Part shown: piece after piece, positions 48,736 through 57,657 of the stretch
Layout: each line of letters starts with the position of its first letter
Position numbering within the stretch: position 1 is the stretch's first letter
NCBI GenBank assembly: GCA_963769745.1
Contig: CAVYNB010000019.1
Location: forward strand, 62,001-126,000
Length of the DNA stretch: 64,000 nt
Direction of reading: 5' to 3'
From: JALORV01 sp963769745
GTDB lineage: Bacteria > Pseudomonadota > Gammaproteobacteria > Burkholderiales > Burkholderiaceae_F
Made by a program: the position numbers and the translations under genes
Notes under the pieces: model-generated
The model's database searches: none
What the model was told of the DNA's origin: nothing
The model's input: the letters and a program-made list of their open reading frames with translations, nothing else

Positions 48736-49667
48736 GGTTGCGCCAGCGCCTGGTCGATTGCACTGAGCACCTGCGCGACGTCCGGCCACGCGCCGTTGTC
48801 TCCGACGCATATGGCGCGCTTCGACCACGGACCGGTCCGCTGCCGGTCGGTCACGCCGAAGATCGTGACCTGTCGTGCACCCACCGCGGCGGCGACGTGG
48901 CTCGATCCCGAATCGTTGGCAATCACGACTGCCGCCCGCTGCGCCAGCGCCGCGTAAACGCCGAGCGGCACTGGCCGCAACAGTGTCGTCTCGGGCATCG
49001 CCGTGCGCACAGCGTCGGCTTCCCGAGACGGAGGGGCAGTCACCGCCTGCAGTCCGCGTGCGCGCAGCGCCGGCATGAGTGCAGCGAAATGCGCCCAATG
49101 CTTGACCTGGCCGTGGTGCAGCCCGGTGGCGATCGGTGCCAGCAACGCATAGGCACCGTCCACCCCTTGCTCGTGTAGCGCCTTCTGCGCATGGGCCGCC
49201 TGCTCTGCAGTGACAGGCAGTCCCAGGGCAGCCGGCACGGGAAAGTCGACGCGACTGCCCCAGGCCCACAACGCTCCCACCGCCGCGGCGTGGAATCGCT
49301 CGACCTCGTGACGCGGACCCGGGTCCTGAATCGGCCATCGCAGAAGCATGCGACGACCACCGGTCGCCAGCCCGGCGCTGGGCACACCCGCCAGCGCAAA
49401 TCCCAGTGCGGAACCGAACGAATTGGGCAGGATGAGCCCGCACACATCGCCCCGAGTTCGGTGAAACTCGCGCACGCGCGAGCGATCGGCAAATGCGCGG
49501 CCTTCGATGACCACGTAAGGCAGGCGCAGGCCGGCGAATAGGCTCTCACCCCATGCCTTGCCTACCAGCGCACACGGCCATCCGGCCACCTGCAGCGCGT
49601 GGATCGCCGGCAATGCCATGCAGGCGTCGCCGACGTGATTCGGCAGCCGGACAAGGACGGTCGTCAC
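48732..49667 (-). CDS. Glycosyltransferase family 9 (heptosyltransferase-like)
   Basis: This 311-residue protein begins with GTG 49667 (MTTVLVRLPNHVGDACMALP), the GT9 N-terminal pattern for ADP-heptose:LPS heptosyltransferases. The donor-binding motif is ANDSGSSHVAAAVGARQVTI. It is slightly shorter than WaaF (about 345). Which heptose position it adds cannot be told. It lies seven bases after the O-antigen ligase gene and overlaps the next GT9 gene by four bases. Confidence 0.9.
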   Translation of the reverse strand: MTTVLVRLPNHVGDACMALPAIHALQVAGWPCALVGKAWGESLFAGLRLPYVVIEGRAFADRSRVREFHRTRGDVCGLILPNSFGSALGFALAGVPSAGLATGGRRMLLRWPIQDPGPRHEVERFHAAAVGALWAWGSRVDFPVPAALGLPVTAEQAAHAQKALHEQGVDGAYALLAPIATGLHHGQVKHWAHFAALMPALRARGLQAVTAPPSREADAVRTAMPETTLLRPVPLGVYAALAQRAAVVIANDSGSSHVAAAVGARQVTIFGVTDRQRTGPWSKRAICVGDNGAWPDVAQVLSAIDQALAQP

Positions 49668-49674
49668 GCCGACA

Positions 49675-50946
49675 TCATCGCGCGCCGGACCGCGCCGGTG
49701 CGTCGAGTCCAGACACCGGCCGGGCCAGCATGGCTGCGAGGAAGAACGCCAGCAGGTGTCCCTCGGCGAAGGTCTGGAAATGCGAACTCAGCAGGGACGT
49801 GGCGCACCACGCCAGCAGCATGCCCACGGCAATGATGCGTGTGCGCCCGCCGTCGCCACGATCCGCCAGTGCCAGCACGATGAACGCAAGGAACGAAATC
49901 AGTCCCAGGATGCCCTGCTCCGCGAGAAAGAAGAGGTACTGGTTGTGCGGATCGCCCGACGACAGAGTGCGCCAGTCCGTGTACTTGGCCTGCACATGCG
50001 CGGAGTACGCGCGCTCGAAGCCGCCGCTGCCGACGCCGAGCCAGGGGCGCTCCTGGACCAGTTCGAGCGTGTTCTCGTAGAGGTTCGCGCGGATGCCCAT
50101 CGGCGTCTTGATGCCGGCGGTGGTCACGGTGCGCCATTCGCGGACGGCTGAGTCCAGGCGATCGCGCGCCAGCGGCGACAGCGCCAGCGCGCCGGCGAAA
50201 AGCGCGCCGAGGGTCGCGACCAGCGCGAGCTGACGCCAGCCGCGGACCCGGCCCGCGACCAGCACCGCCAGCATCACCGCGAGCGCGAGGTAGCCGCTAC
50301 GCCCTGGCGTGACGAACGCCATGTTCAGCGCGAAAAGCGCCGCCGCCCCCGCCGCGGCCCAGCGCCACTTCGGTGCGAGCTCCTGTTCGAGCGCCAGCAT
50401 CAGCGCCAGGAACGCGGCGGTCGCGAATGCCATCGACTGCGCGCTGTGATTGCGCAGCAGCGAACCCGCCAGGTCGGTGACCTCGGTCGGCAGGCGGCCG
50501 GTGACGGCGACTATCGCAAACGACGCGATCACGGCCGCGGTGCAGACGGCGACATAGGCGACGACGATGCGTCGCTTCCACAGGGCCGGGCCGAACAGGG
50601 CGAGCACCACAGGGATGATCCACAGCTTGCGCCAGGTCCAGAACGCGCGCACACGTTCGCTCCAAGGCACGTCGCTCCACAGCATGCCCAATGCGACCAC
50701 CGCCACGACGAGCGCGGCGCCGAGCGCGAGCGGCTGCGTGACGGCCTGCCGCAGACGTTCCGTCGCCTCGCCGCTGGCGAAGAAGCAGACCAGCATCACG
50801 ACGATCGCCGCGTTGCCGAGCGGCGGCGAGATCATCACCGTGCAGGCGCCGACCACGGCCGCCCAGCGCGAAACCTCGATCCAGCGCGACGCTCGGGATT
50901 GCACGCCTGGGTTCAAGGTCCGTTCGGACCCGATGCTCAGCGCCAT
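49675..50946 (-). CDS. O-antigen ligase family membrane protein
   Basis: The 423-residue polytopic protein (about 11-12 helices) contains the Wzy_C/O-antigen ligase domain: the long periplasmic loop with the conserved ARDRLDSA and RANLYENTLELVQERPWLGV segments, and HNQYLFFLAEQGILGL. In an LPS operon the likely role is WaaL, joining O-polysaccharide or another glycan to lipid A-core in the periplasm; a Wzy-type polymerase cannot be excluded. ATG 50946 was chosen; it overlaps the end of the GT25 gene by 10 bases. Confidence 0.88.
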   Translation of the reverse strand: MALSIGSERTLNPGVQSRASRWIEVSRWAAVVGACTVMISPPLGNAAIVVMLVCFFASGEATERLRQAVTQPLALGAALVVAVVALGMLWSDVPWSERVRAFWTWRKLWIIPVVLALFGPALWKRRIVVAYVAVCTAAVIASFAIVAVTGRLPTEVTDLAGSLLRNHSAQSMAFATAAFLALMLALEQELAPKWRWAAAGAAALFALNMAFVTPGRSGYLALAVMLAVLVAGRVRGWRQLALVATLGALFAGALALSPLARDRLDSAVREWRTVTTAGIKTPMGIRANLYENTLELVQERPWLGVGSGGFERAYSAHVQAKYTDWRTLSSGDPHNQYLFFLAEQGILGLISFLAFIVLALADRGDGGRTRIIAVGMLLAWCATSLLSSHFQTFAEGHLLAFFLAAMLARPVSGLDAPARSGAR

Positions 50947-51699
50947 AGCTGGTAAAGATACTTGCGCCGGAAGCGTTCGAGGCGGTAGCGCAGGCCCTGC
51001 AGCCAGTTCGGCGGCGCTGCCTCCAGCGAGGTACGGAACAGGCCGAGCTTGCTGCCCTGCTCGACGACCGGATCCTCGAGCCACAGGAAGCGGATGCCCG
51101 CCGCCGTGTCGACCGTGTCGAACACGACATCGATCGGCTTGATCATCGGCTGCGCTCTTGATGTGCGCCAACCTGAGCGCCGCTTCCTGCGCGCCGATCA
51201 GATAGGAATCAGTGAAGCGGCCCTTGGTCGCCGGATAGATTCGCCGCCCCGGCTCGCGCTGGCTGGCGGGCGTATAGAAGTTACCGCCCGTGCCAAGGTA
51301 GACGATGTACGGCCGCGGCTCGTCGCGCGTCTCGGCCAGCGCGGCCCGTACGCCTTCGGGGAAGTCGTCGGCCAGGACGACATCGTCCTCCAGCACGAGG
51401 CAGTGCTGCCAGCCGCGCTCGACGACCCGCTCGAGTACTGCAATGTGCTTCAGCGCACACGACTTCTGTCCGCGGTTCAGCTCACTGCCCGCAAACCAGC
51501 GACGGTCGAGCTCGGGCGTGATCTCGTCGGCATCGAAATCGTGGACGAACTCGCCGGCAAGGCCGAAACGCGCAAGCTGCGCCTCGACGTGCCGCCGGCG
51601 TTCGACGAAGGCCTTGACGTTGATGATCAGGATCGAATCGAGGCCGAGCGCACGCAGCGCACCACTCTCCGCCACATCGCGACCGGCACTGGCAGTCAC
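50937..51699 (-). CDS. Glycosyltransferase family 25 (LOS biosynthesis), broken by a +1 insertion
   Basis: The corrected 253-residue cytoplasmic enzyme begins with GTG 51699, overlapping the upstream stop (GTGA). GT25 features are the N-terminal LDSILIINVKAFVERRRHVE, the acidic core LVLEDDVVLADDFPEG and the DSYLIGAQEAALRLA segment. After LAHIKSA the frame changes; the next frame gives PMIKPIDVVFDTV and a normal end, ERFRRKYLYQLWR. One extra base at 51148-51156 explains this. GT25 enzymes add galactose or glucose to lipooligosaccharide. Confidence 0.87.
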
Positions 51700-52283
51700 T
51701 TGCGCGGCAGGCGCCCGAGCAGATAGAACTCGTCGTTGGGCCGCATGCTGATCAGGTTGGCCATGCGGTTCGACAGCGCGAAGAAGGCGGCGATCGCGCC
51801 GATGTCCCAGATGTCCTCGTCGCTGAAGCCGTGCGTCCGCAGCGGCTCGAAGTCCGCAGGCTCGATCGACTTCGAGTCGGTCGCGACCTTCAGCGCGAAC
51901 GCGAGCATTGCGCGCTGCCGCGGCGAGATATCGGCCTTGCGGTAGTTGGTCGCCACCTGGTCGGCCACGAGCGGGCTCTTCTCGTAGACGCGCAGGATCG
52001 CGCCGTGCGCGACGACGCAGTAGACACACTCGTTGGCGCCGCTGGTGGCGACCACGATCATCTCGCGCTCGCCTTTGGTAAGCCCGGACTCCTTCAGCAT
52101 CAGCGCATCGTGGTAGGCGAAGAAGGCGCGGAACTCGTCTGGGCGATGAGCCAGCGTCAGGAAGACATTGGGAACGAAGCCGGCCTTCTGTTGCACCTCT
52201 TCGATGCGGCCGCGGATGTCGGCCGGCAGGCTCGTCAGTTCCGGCACCGGCCAGCGGCTGATCGCTTTGGCGGCAGTGTTCAT
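51696..52283 (-). CDS. AhpD-like/carboxymuconolactone decarboxylase family protein
   Basis: This 195-residue protein belongs to the peroxidase-related group of the AhpD fold. The redox site is NECVYCVVAHGA, with two cysteines three apart and the proton-relay His. Such enzymes reduce peroxides or disulfides, though most lack direct proof. It is unusual in an LPS operon: its start overlaps the msbA stop (ATGA) and its stop overlaps the GT25 start (GTGA), so it is tightly coupled to lipid A-core synthesis genes. Confidence 0.9.
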   Translation of the reverse strand: MNTAAKAISRWPVPELTSLPADIRGRIEEVQQKAGFVPNVFLTLAHRPDEFRAFFAYHDALMLKESGLTKGEREMIVVATSGANECVYCVVAHGAILRVYEKSPLVADQVATNYRKADISPRQRAMLAFALKVATDSKSIEPADFEPLRTHGFSDEDIWDIGAIAAFFALSNRMANLISMRPNDEFYLLGRLPRK

Positions 52284-54061
52284 TTTGAAGTCTCCTCTTC
52301 CTGGTCGGCGGTGGAGGCGAACTGGATCTCGTGCAGTCGCGCGTACAGACCGCCCTGGCCGATCAGTTCGCGGTGCGAGCCGATTTCGATCACCCGTCCG
52401 CGCTCGAGCACGACGATGCGATCTGCACGCTCGATCGTCGACAGCCGGTGCGCGACGACAAAGGTGGTCCGCCCTTTCATCAACCGCTGTAACGAGGACT
52501 GGATGTAGCGCTCGGACTCCGAGTCGAGCGACGATGTGGCTTCGTCGAGCAGCAGGATCGGCGCGTCCTTCAGCAGCGCGCGTGCGATCGACAGGCGCTG
52601 GCGCTGCCCGCCCGAGAGCTTGACCGCGTTCTCGCCGATGCGCGTCTCGAACCCTGCGGGCAGCGAGTCGATGAACGGCAGCAGATAGGCCGCGTCGGCG
52701 GCCTCGCGAACGCGCTCGACGGGCACATCGCGCTGCGCGCCGTAGGCAATGTTGGCGGCAATGGTGTCGTCGAAGAGCACCACGTCCTGCGACACCAGTG
52801 CGATCTGACGACGCAGGCTGTCAAGCGTCAGCTCCTCCAGCGGAACTCCGTCGAGGAGGATCTCGCCCGCCGTCGGCCGGATGAAGCGGGGCACCAGGTG
52901 GACCGCGGTGGTCTTGCCCGCGCCGGACGGTCCAACAAAGGCGATCATCTCGCCGGGGCGGACAACCAGGTTGAAGTCCGACAGCGCATTGGCGTCGGCC
53001 CCTCCGTACCGGAACGAAACGTGACGGAACTCGACCTCGCCGCGTGACCGGCCGATGTCACGCGTTCCGGCGTCCGCTTCGGGGGCCGTGTCGATCATCC
53101 GGAAGACACTTTCGGACGCTGCGGCCATCCGTGCGAGCGGGCCGTTGAGCGATGACAGGTGGCGCAGCGCCGGCAGCAGCAGCAGCGCCGCCGCGAGAAA
53201 CGTGGCGAAATCGCCCGGGGACATCCGCGTGTTCTTTGCCTGCCACAGCGCCACCGTCATCACGATCGCCACGCCGATGGCGCCGAGCACCTGTGCGATG
53301 GGCGTCGCCGCCGACCACGCGACCTGCATGCGCATCGCGAACCCGCGCAGCTTCTCGTTGATCTGTCGGAAGCGGCCGCTTTCATAGTCCGCGCCCTCGT
53401 ACACCTTGACCACGCGCTGGCCTTCGTGCGCCTCCTGGATTGCGCGCGTCATTTCTCCCAGCATCTCCTGGTTTTCCAGGTTGAGGCGGCGCAGTCGGCG
53501 GCTGAACGCGCGCAGCGCGATGCCGATCGGCGGGGCCACGATCATCGTCAACAGCGTCAGCTGCCAGTTGTAGTAGAAGAGCATGGCCAGCAGGCCAATC
53601 ACGATCAGCGAGTCGCGCACCGCCGAGCTCATCACCTCGGCCGCGAGATTGAGCGCGTTGCTTGCCTCGTTGACGAACTTGGAGATCACGATGCCCGACG
53701 GCGTGTTCTCGAACGTCGATGTCGGCCAGTGCAGCATGCGATCGAACATCGACATGCGCAGGTCGACCAGCACCGCCTGCGAGACCCGGTTCAGCAGGTA
53801 CGAACCGCCGAAGATCGCCACGCCGCGCACGATGAACAGACCGACGAACGCGATCGGCATCCAGATGACCGAGGCAAAGTCCTTCTGGAACATCGCCTGG
53901 TCGGTCAGGACGCCGGCCAGGCGTGCGATCAGCGGTTCGGTGGCGGCACTGATGGCGGTGGCGATGAGCCCGTACACCAGCAGGCGTCGATGCGACAGCA
54001 CCATGCGCAGCAGGCGGCGCAGGTTCGGATCATCGAGCAGGCGGGGATGGGCTGAACTCAT
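52280..54061 (-). CDS. msbA: Lipid A export ABC transporter MsbA
   Basis: This 593-residue half-transporter flips lipid A-core across the inner membrane. Six transmembrane helices occupy about 18-320, followed by the ATPase: Walker A GPSGAGKTTAVHL, Q-loop SQDVVLFDDTI, signature LSGGQRQRLSIARAL and Walker B PILLLDEATSSLD, H-loop VVAHRLS. ATG 54061 gives MSSAHPRLLDDPNLRRLLRM; the longer frame adds 25 unsupported residues. It is the first gene of the leftward LPS operon and is divergent from the GT2 gene at 54213. Confidence 0.94.
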   Translation of the reverse strand: MSSAHPRLLDDPNLRRLLRMVLSHRRLLVYGLIATAISAATEPLIARLAGVLTDQAMFQKDFASVIWMPIAFVGLFIVRGVAIFGGSYLLNRVSQAVLVDLRMSMFDRMLHWPTSTFENTPSGIVISKFVNEASNALNLAAEVMSSAVRDSLIVIGLLAMLFYYNWQLTLLTMIVAPPIGIALRAFSRRLRRLNLENQEMLGEMTRAIQEAHEGQRVVKVYEGADYESGRFRQINEKLRGFAMRMQVAWSAATPIAQVLGAIGVAIVMTVALWQAKNTRMSPGDFATFLAAALLLLPALRHLSSLNGPLARMAAASESVFRMIDTAPEADAGTRDIGRSRGEVEFRHVSFRYGGADANALSDFNLVVRPGEMIAFVGPSGAGKTTAVHLVPRFIRPTAGEILLDGVPLEELTLDSLRRQIALVSQDVVLFDDTIAANIAYGAQRDVPVERVREAADAAYLLPFIDSLPAGFETRIGENAVKLSGGQRQRLSIARALLKDAPILLLDEATSSLDSESERYIQSSLQRLMKGRTTFVVAHRLSTIERADRIVVLERGRVIEIGSHRELIGQGGLYARLHEIQFASTADQEEETSK

Positions 54062-54170
54062 GTCGCGGAGGCGGCGCTCGCCCGCAGACCGAGCCCGTGC
54101 GCACGCAATGCATAGTGTATGCGAACACGCTCGCACTCTCGGTGGCAGTGCTGCCGTTAAGCTTGCGTCT

Positions 54171-54209
54171 GGAGCTTGTAGCGGGAGCTTGAAGCGGGAA
54201 CCTGGAGCG
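54171..54209 (+). repeat. Three tandem 13-bp repeats before a GT2 start codon
   Basis: GGAGCTTGTAGCG, GGAGCTTGAAGCG and GGAACCTGGAGCG stand head to tail and end three bases before the ATG at 54213. Each unit contains a GGAG-like ribosome site, so copy number could change initiation or spacing. Confidence 0.6.
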
Positions 54210-54212
54210 GTA

Positions 54213-55001
54213 ATGGCGCGTATCTCCGTCTACATCATTGCGTACAACGAAGCCGACAAGATCGAGGCCGCGCTGAAGAGCGTCGCCTGGGCCGACGAAA
54301 TCGTCGTGGCCGACTCCTTTTCGACCGACGGAACGACGGAGATCGCCCGCAAGTACACCGAACGCGTGCTGCAGCTGCCGTTCGAGGGCTTTGGCAAGCT
54401 GCGCAATGACGTTCTCGACCAGCTTGAAGGAGACTGGATCTTCTCGCTCGATGCCGACGAGCGCTGCACCGAGGCCGCCGCGAAGGAGATCCGGCGGACC
54501 GTCGCGCTGCCCGACGCCGCCGATGCCTACCGCGTCCCTCGGCGTAACTTCCTGCTCGGGCGCTGGATCCGCCACTCCGGCTGGTTTCCTGACTATCGGC
54601 AGCCGCAGTTGTTCCGCCGCGGCAAGCTGCGCTACACGGCCGATGCGGTACACGAGTCCTACGTCCTCGACGGCACGCTCGGAACCCTGACCGAGCCGAT
54701 CGCGCAGGTGCCGTTCAAGGATCTCGCGCAGATCGTGCACAAGATGCAGCGCTACTCGACGCTCGGCGTCGAACGACTGGCCCAGCGCAGCACGCGGCCG
54801 TCGATGGGCAAGGCCCTCGCCCACGGACTCGGTGCCTTCTTCCGCCACTACATCGTGCGGCTCGGCTTCCTCGACGGGTGGGCCGGTTTCGTCATCGCCT
54901 TCTCGAACTTCGAAGGCACCTTTTATCGCTATGCCAAGTACACCGAACGCATGCAGAACCTGACGCGCGAGCCGCCGCTTCCACCCAGCCTGAAGAACTG
55001 A
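54213..55001 (+). CDS. Glycosyltransferase family 2 (WaaE/KdtX-like)
   Basis: The 262-residue GT-A enzyme starts MARISVYIIAYNEADKIEAA and has the nucleotide-sugar site ADSFSTDGTTEIA and the metal motif SLDADERC. The following NFLLGRWIRHSGWFPDYRQP segment is typical of WaaE-type inner-core beta-1,4-glucosyltransferases. A hydrophobic C-terminal part (GFLDGWAGFVIAF) suggests membrane association. It is divergent from msbA; three tandem 13-base repeats precede the start. A second GT2 gene follows after 20 bases. Confidence 0.9.
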   Translation: MARISVYIIAYNEADKIEAALKSVAWADEIVVADSFSTDGTTEIARKYTERVLQLPFEGFGKLRNDVLDQLEGDWIFSLDADERCTEAAAKEIRRTVALPDAADAYRVPRRNFLLGRWIRHSGWFPDYRQPQLFRRGKLRYTADAVHESYVLDGTLGTLTEPIAQVPFKDLAQIVHKMQRYSTLGVERLAQRSTRPSMGKALAHGLGAFFRHYIVRLGFLDGWAGFVIAFSNFEGTFYRYAKYTERMQNLTREPPLPPSLKN

Positions 55002-55021
55002 TACACCGCCCGGAATCAGCG

Positions 55022-55841
55022 ATGTCCATCTCGGTGGTCGTGACCACCTACAACCGGCCCGATGCACTGCGGGCCGTCCTCGACGGCCTGGGCGCGCAGA
55101 CCGACCGGGCCTTCGAAGTGCTGGTCGCCGACGACGGCTCGCGCGACGACACCCGCGAACTGGTCGAGTCCTTTGCCCGCGGGGCGCCGGTGCCGGTGCG
55201 GCATGTGTGGCAGGAAGACCAAGGCTTTCGCGCCGGCGCGGCGCGCAACCGTGCGACGGCGCTGGCCTACGGTGACTATGTCGTGTTCCTCGACGGCGAC
55301 TGCGTGCCGCGACCGGAATTCATCGCGCGTCACCGTTCACTGATCCGGCGGAGCTGGATGGTGGCCGGCAATCGAGTGCTGCTGTCGGAGTCGTTCACGA
55401 AGGAGGCACTGGCGGCGCAGCTGCCGCTGCATGAGTGGACCGACGAACAATGGCGCGCTGCGCATCGACGTGGCGACATCAACCGGACGTTGCCGCTGCA
55501 GCAATCTCGCGCTCGGACCGCTGCGCAGGCTGGCGGCGTCACGGTGGCAGCGCGTGCGCACCTGCAATCTGGGTGTATGGCGTCGTGACCTCAAGCGCGT
55601 CAACGGCTTCGATGAAGTCTTCGAGGGCTGGGGCTACGAGGACTCGGACCTTGCCGTGCGGCTGATCAATGCCGGCGTACGGCGCAAGGAAGGGGCATAC
55701 GCGACCGGCGTGCTGCATCTGTGGCACCGCGAGAACGACCGGCGCGCCGAAGGCGAGAACTGGAATCGCCTGCAGCAGCGCATCCGGGATCGCGCCACAT
55801 GGGCCGAACGCGGACTCGATCAGTATCCGGGCGCCGCCTAA
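55022..55841 (+). CDS. Glycosyltransferase family 2 (galactosyltransferase-like), broken by a +1 insertion
   Basis: The N-terminal frame gives a GT-A domain: ISVVVTTYNRPDALRAVLDG, ADDGSRDDTRELV and VFLDGDCVPRPEF. After RTLPL the coding continues one frame over with NLALGPLRRLAA, the acceptor region VRTCNLGVWRRDL and the C-terminal GWGYEDSDLAVRLINAG motif shared with galactosyltransferases. One extra base at 55497-55503 (GCAGC for GCGC) joins them into 272 residues. It is probably co-transcribed with the WaaE-like gene and acts in LPS outer-core or O-chain synthesis. Confidence 0.87.
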
Positions 55842-55847
55842 CGAAGC

Positions 55848-57546
55848 CTAGCGGGCGCACTGCGGCGCGCTGCGTCCCGGTGTACACAGGTCGCGATCGA
55901 ACCAGATCTCGAAGGTGTCGATCTTCGGATTGACGTTGCGCAGCGTTTGCACGGCGACTGTCTCGCCGTCGGCATCGCCGACCACTTTGGCGATCCAGCG
56001 GGCAAAGCCGCGCTCGCTCTTGCCCTGCACGCGAACCTGGCTGCTTGCCGGCGCGCGCTCGCCCACGAGTTCGATGCCCGGCGCGTCATACCCGGCGGCG
56101 CGCAGCCGCACCGCCAGCGCCTCGGCCATCGGCCGCTGCGCCTCGTTGGCAATCTGGATGAAAGCCAGGGGCCGTCGGTCGGCCGCACTCTTCAGCAAGG
56201 CCTGCACCTTCTCGGCCTGCGCGGCGGTGTACTTGCCGATCGGCTCAGCGCGCTTGAGCAGTCGCTCGATTTCGCCCCGGTTCACCAGCAGCGTGCCGGG
56301 CAATGCCGATTGCAGCAGCACCAGTGTGTTCACCACACCCGACTGCACCGAGGCCGTCGGTTTTCCGCGTGCGGCACCCAGGCGGTCCAGCGCCTGCTCG
56401 ACCGCAATCGGTACCGCGTCCGACAGCAGGTTCGGGTCGGTCACGAGCGAAGTGGTCGACGTGATGCGCGTCTGGCTGTCGTCGCTGAACATCTGGTCGA
56501 CGAGCGCCGTCGCCTGGCGGCGCAGGTCGGGAGTCGGTGCGATTCGCGGCAGGCGCGTGATCGACGTTACCCCGCTGGTTCCGGCGAAACTCGGCACCGT
56601 CGTGCTCAGCGTCGTCGAGGCCGTCGCCTTGGCTCCCGGCTGAACCGCTTTCCCCGCAGCAAGCGGCGGCGGGGCCGGAGTCGGCACGGCCGGAGGTGCA
56701 GTCACATCCTTCGGTGCCGACGAAGTCGCACCTGTGCGAACCAGCGCGATCGGCTCGACTGTCGGTGCCAGCGCTGCAACGCGCGACGAGGCGTCCGCCA
56801 AGCTGGGCGTCGTCGAGTCCCTCGCGATCGCGCGCTGCTCGCTCGAACGACGTGCGCGCCAGTTCGATCTCACCCAGTTGCGCGTAGACGTGCCCGAGGT
56901 AGTAGCGCGCTCGCGCATTGTCCGCAGCGTGATCGAGCGCGTCGAGGTAGTAGTTGCGCGCCGCCTGCAGGTTCGGCTCGCGACCGAAGTGTTCCTCGAG
57001 GCCGAGTCGCAGGTTGCGGCGGGATTCGCTCTGCTGATAGAAGTGCCATCCTCCGGCGGCAGCCGCAGTGGCCAGCAGCACACCGACCGCGGCGACGATG
57101 GCCCGGCGCTGCCAGCGCGGGCGCGGTCGAGACGGCTGCGGACGCGCCACCGGTGCCTGGCCGAGCCGCTCGCGCACTTCATTGGCCACCCCGACAAACG
57201 CGGGATCGTCAGCCGCACCGTCCCAGTCGAGCAGGTCCAGCGCATGGATCTGGCCGAAGCCGAGCGGCGGCACCACGACTTCGATGCGCACCGGCAGCAG
57301 CTTGCCGGCTTCGAGCGCGCGCATCGACTCGTCGCGCACGAAGCCCGACCGGGTCGACGACTCCGACCACAGCACGATCACCACCCGGGCCTCGGTCAGG
57401 CGCTGCTCAATGACCTCGGAGAATTCCGATCCGCCCGGAATATCGCGGTCCCACCAGACATCGATGCCGATTTCGCCGAGCGCGTGCGCGACTCGCTCCG
57501 CGGTGTCGCGATTCTCGCGGGCGTAGCTGATGAAGAGCTGGGTCAA
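55848..57546 (-). CDS. TIR-domain protein with membrane anchor, TPR and C-terminal domain; +1 insertion
   Basis: The corrected protein has 565 residues. Residues 1-130 are a TIR domain (FISYARENRDTAERVA, VWWDRDIPGGSEF, VVIVLWSESSTRSGFVRDES) with the candidate NADase glutamate Glu73. A single transmembrane helix spans about 148-167, then TPR-like helices (192-240) and a Pro/Ala linker. The C-terminal part resembles LytR_C-type domains (RPLAFIQIANEAQRPMAEAL, then GIELVGE). The frame changes at DDAQL, where CTTGG at about 56796-56801 should be CTGG; the other frame continues ADASSRVAALAPTVEPI. The topology places TIR in the cytoplasm and the rest outside. Function is unknown; immunity or envelope signalling are both possible. 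Confidence 0.8.
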
Positions 57547-57657
57547 GGGCGTTGCATGCGCTTGGAGCAGTCCGGTGCCATGGACAATGGCGCTTGCAAC
57601 AACGATCGCGCCATCCCCTCGACGCGCGAGCGCGCAGCCGATTGGCTCCGCGATGAC

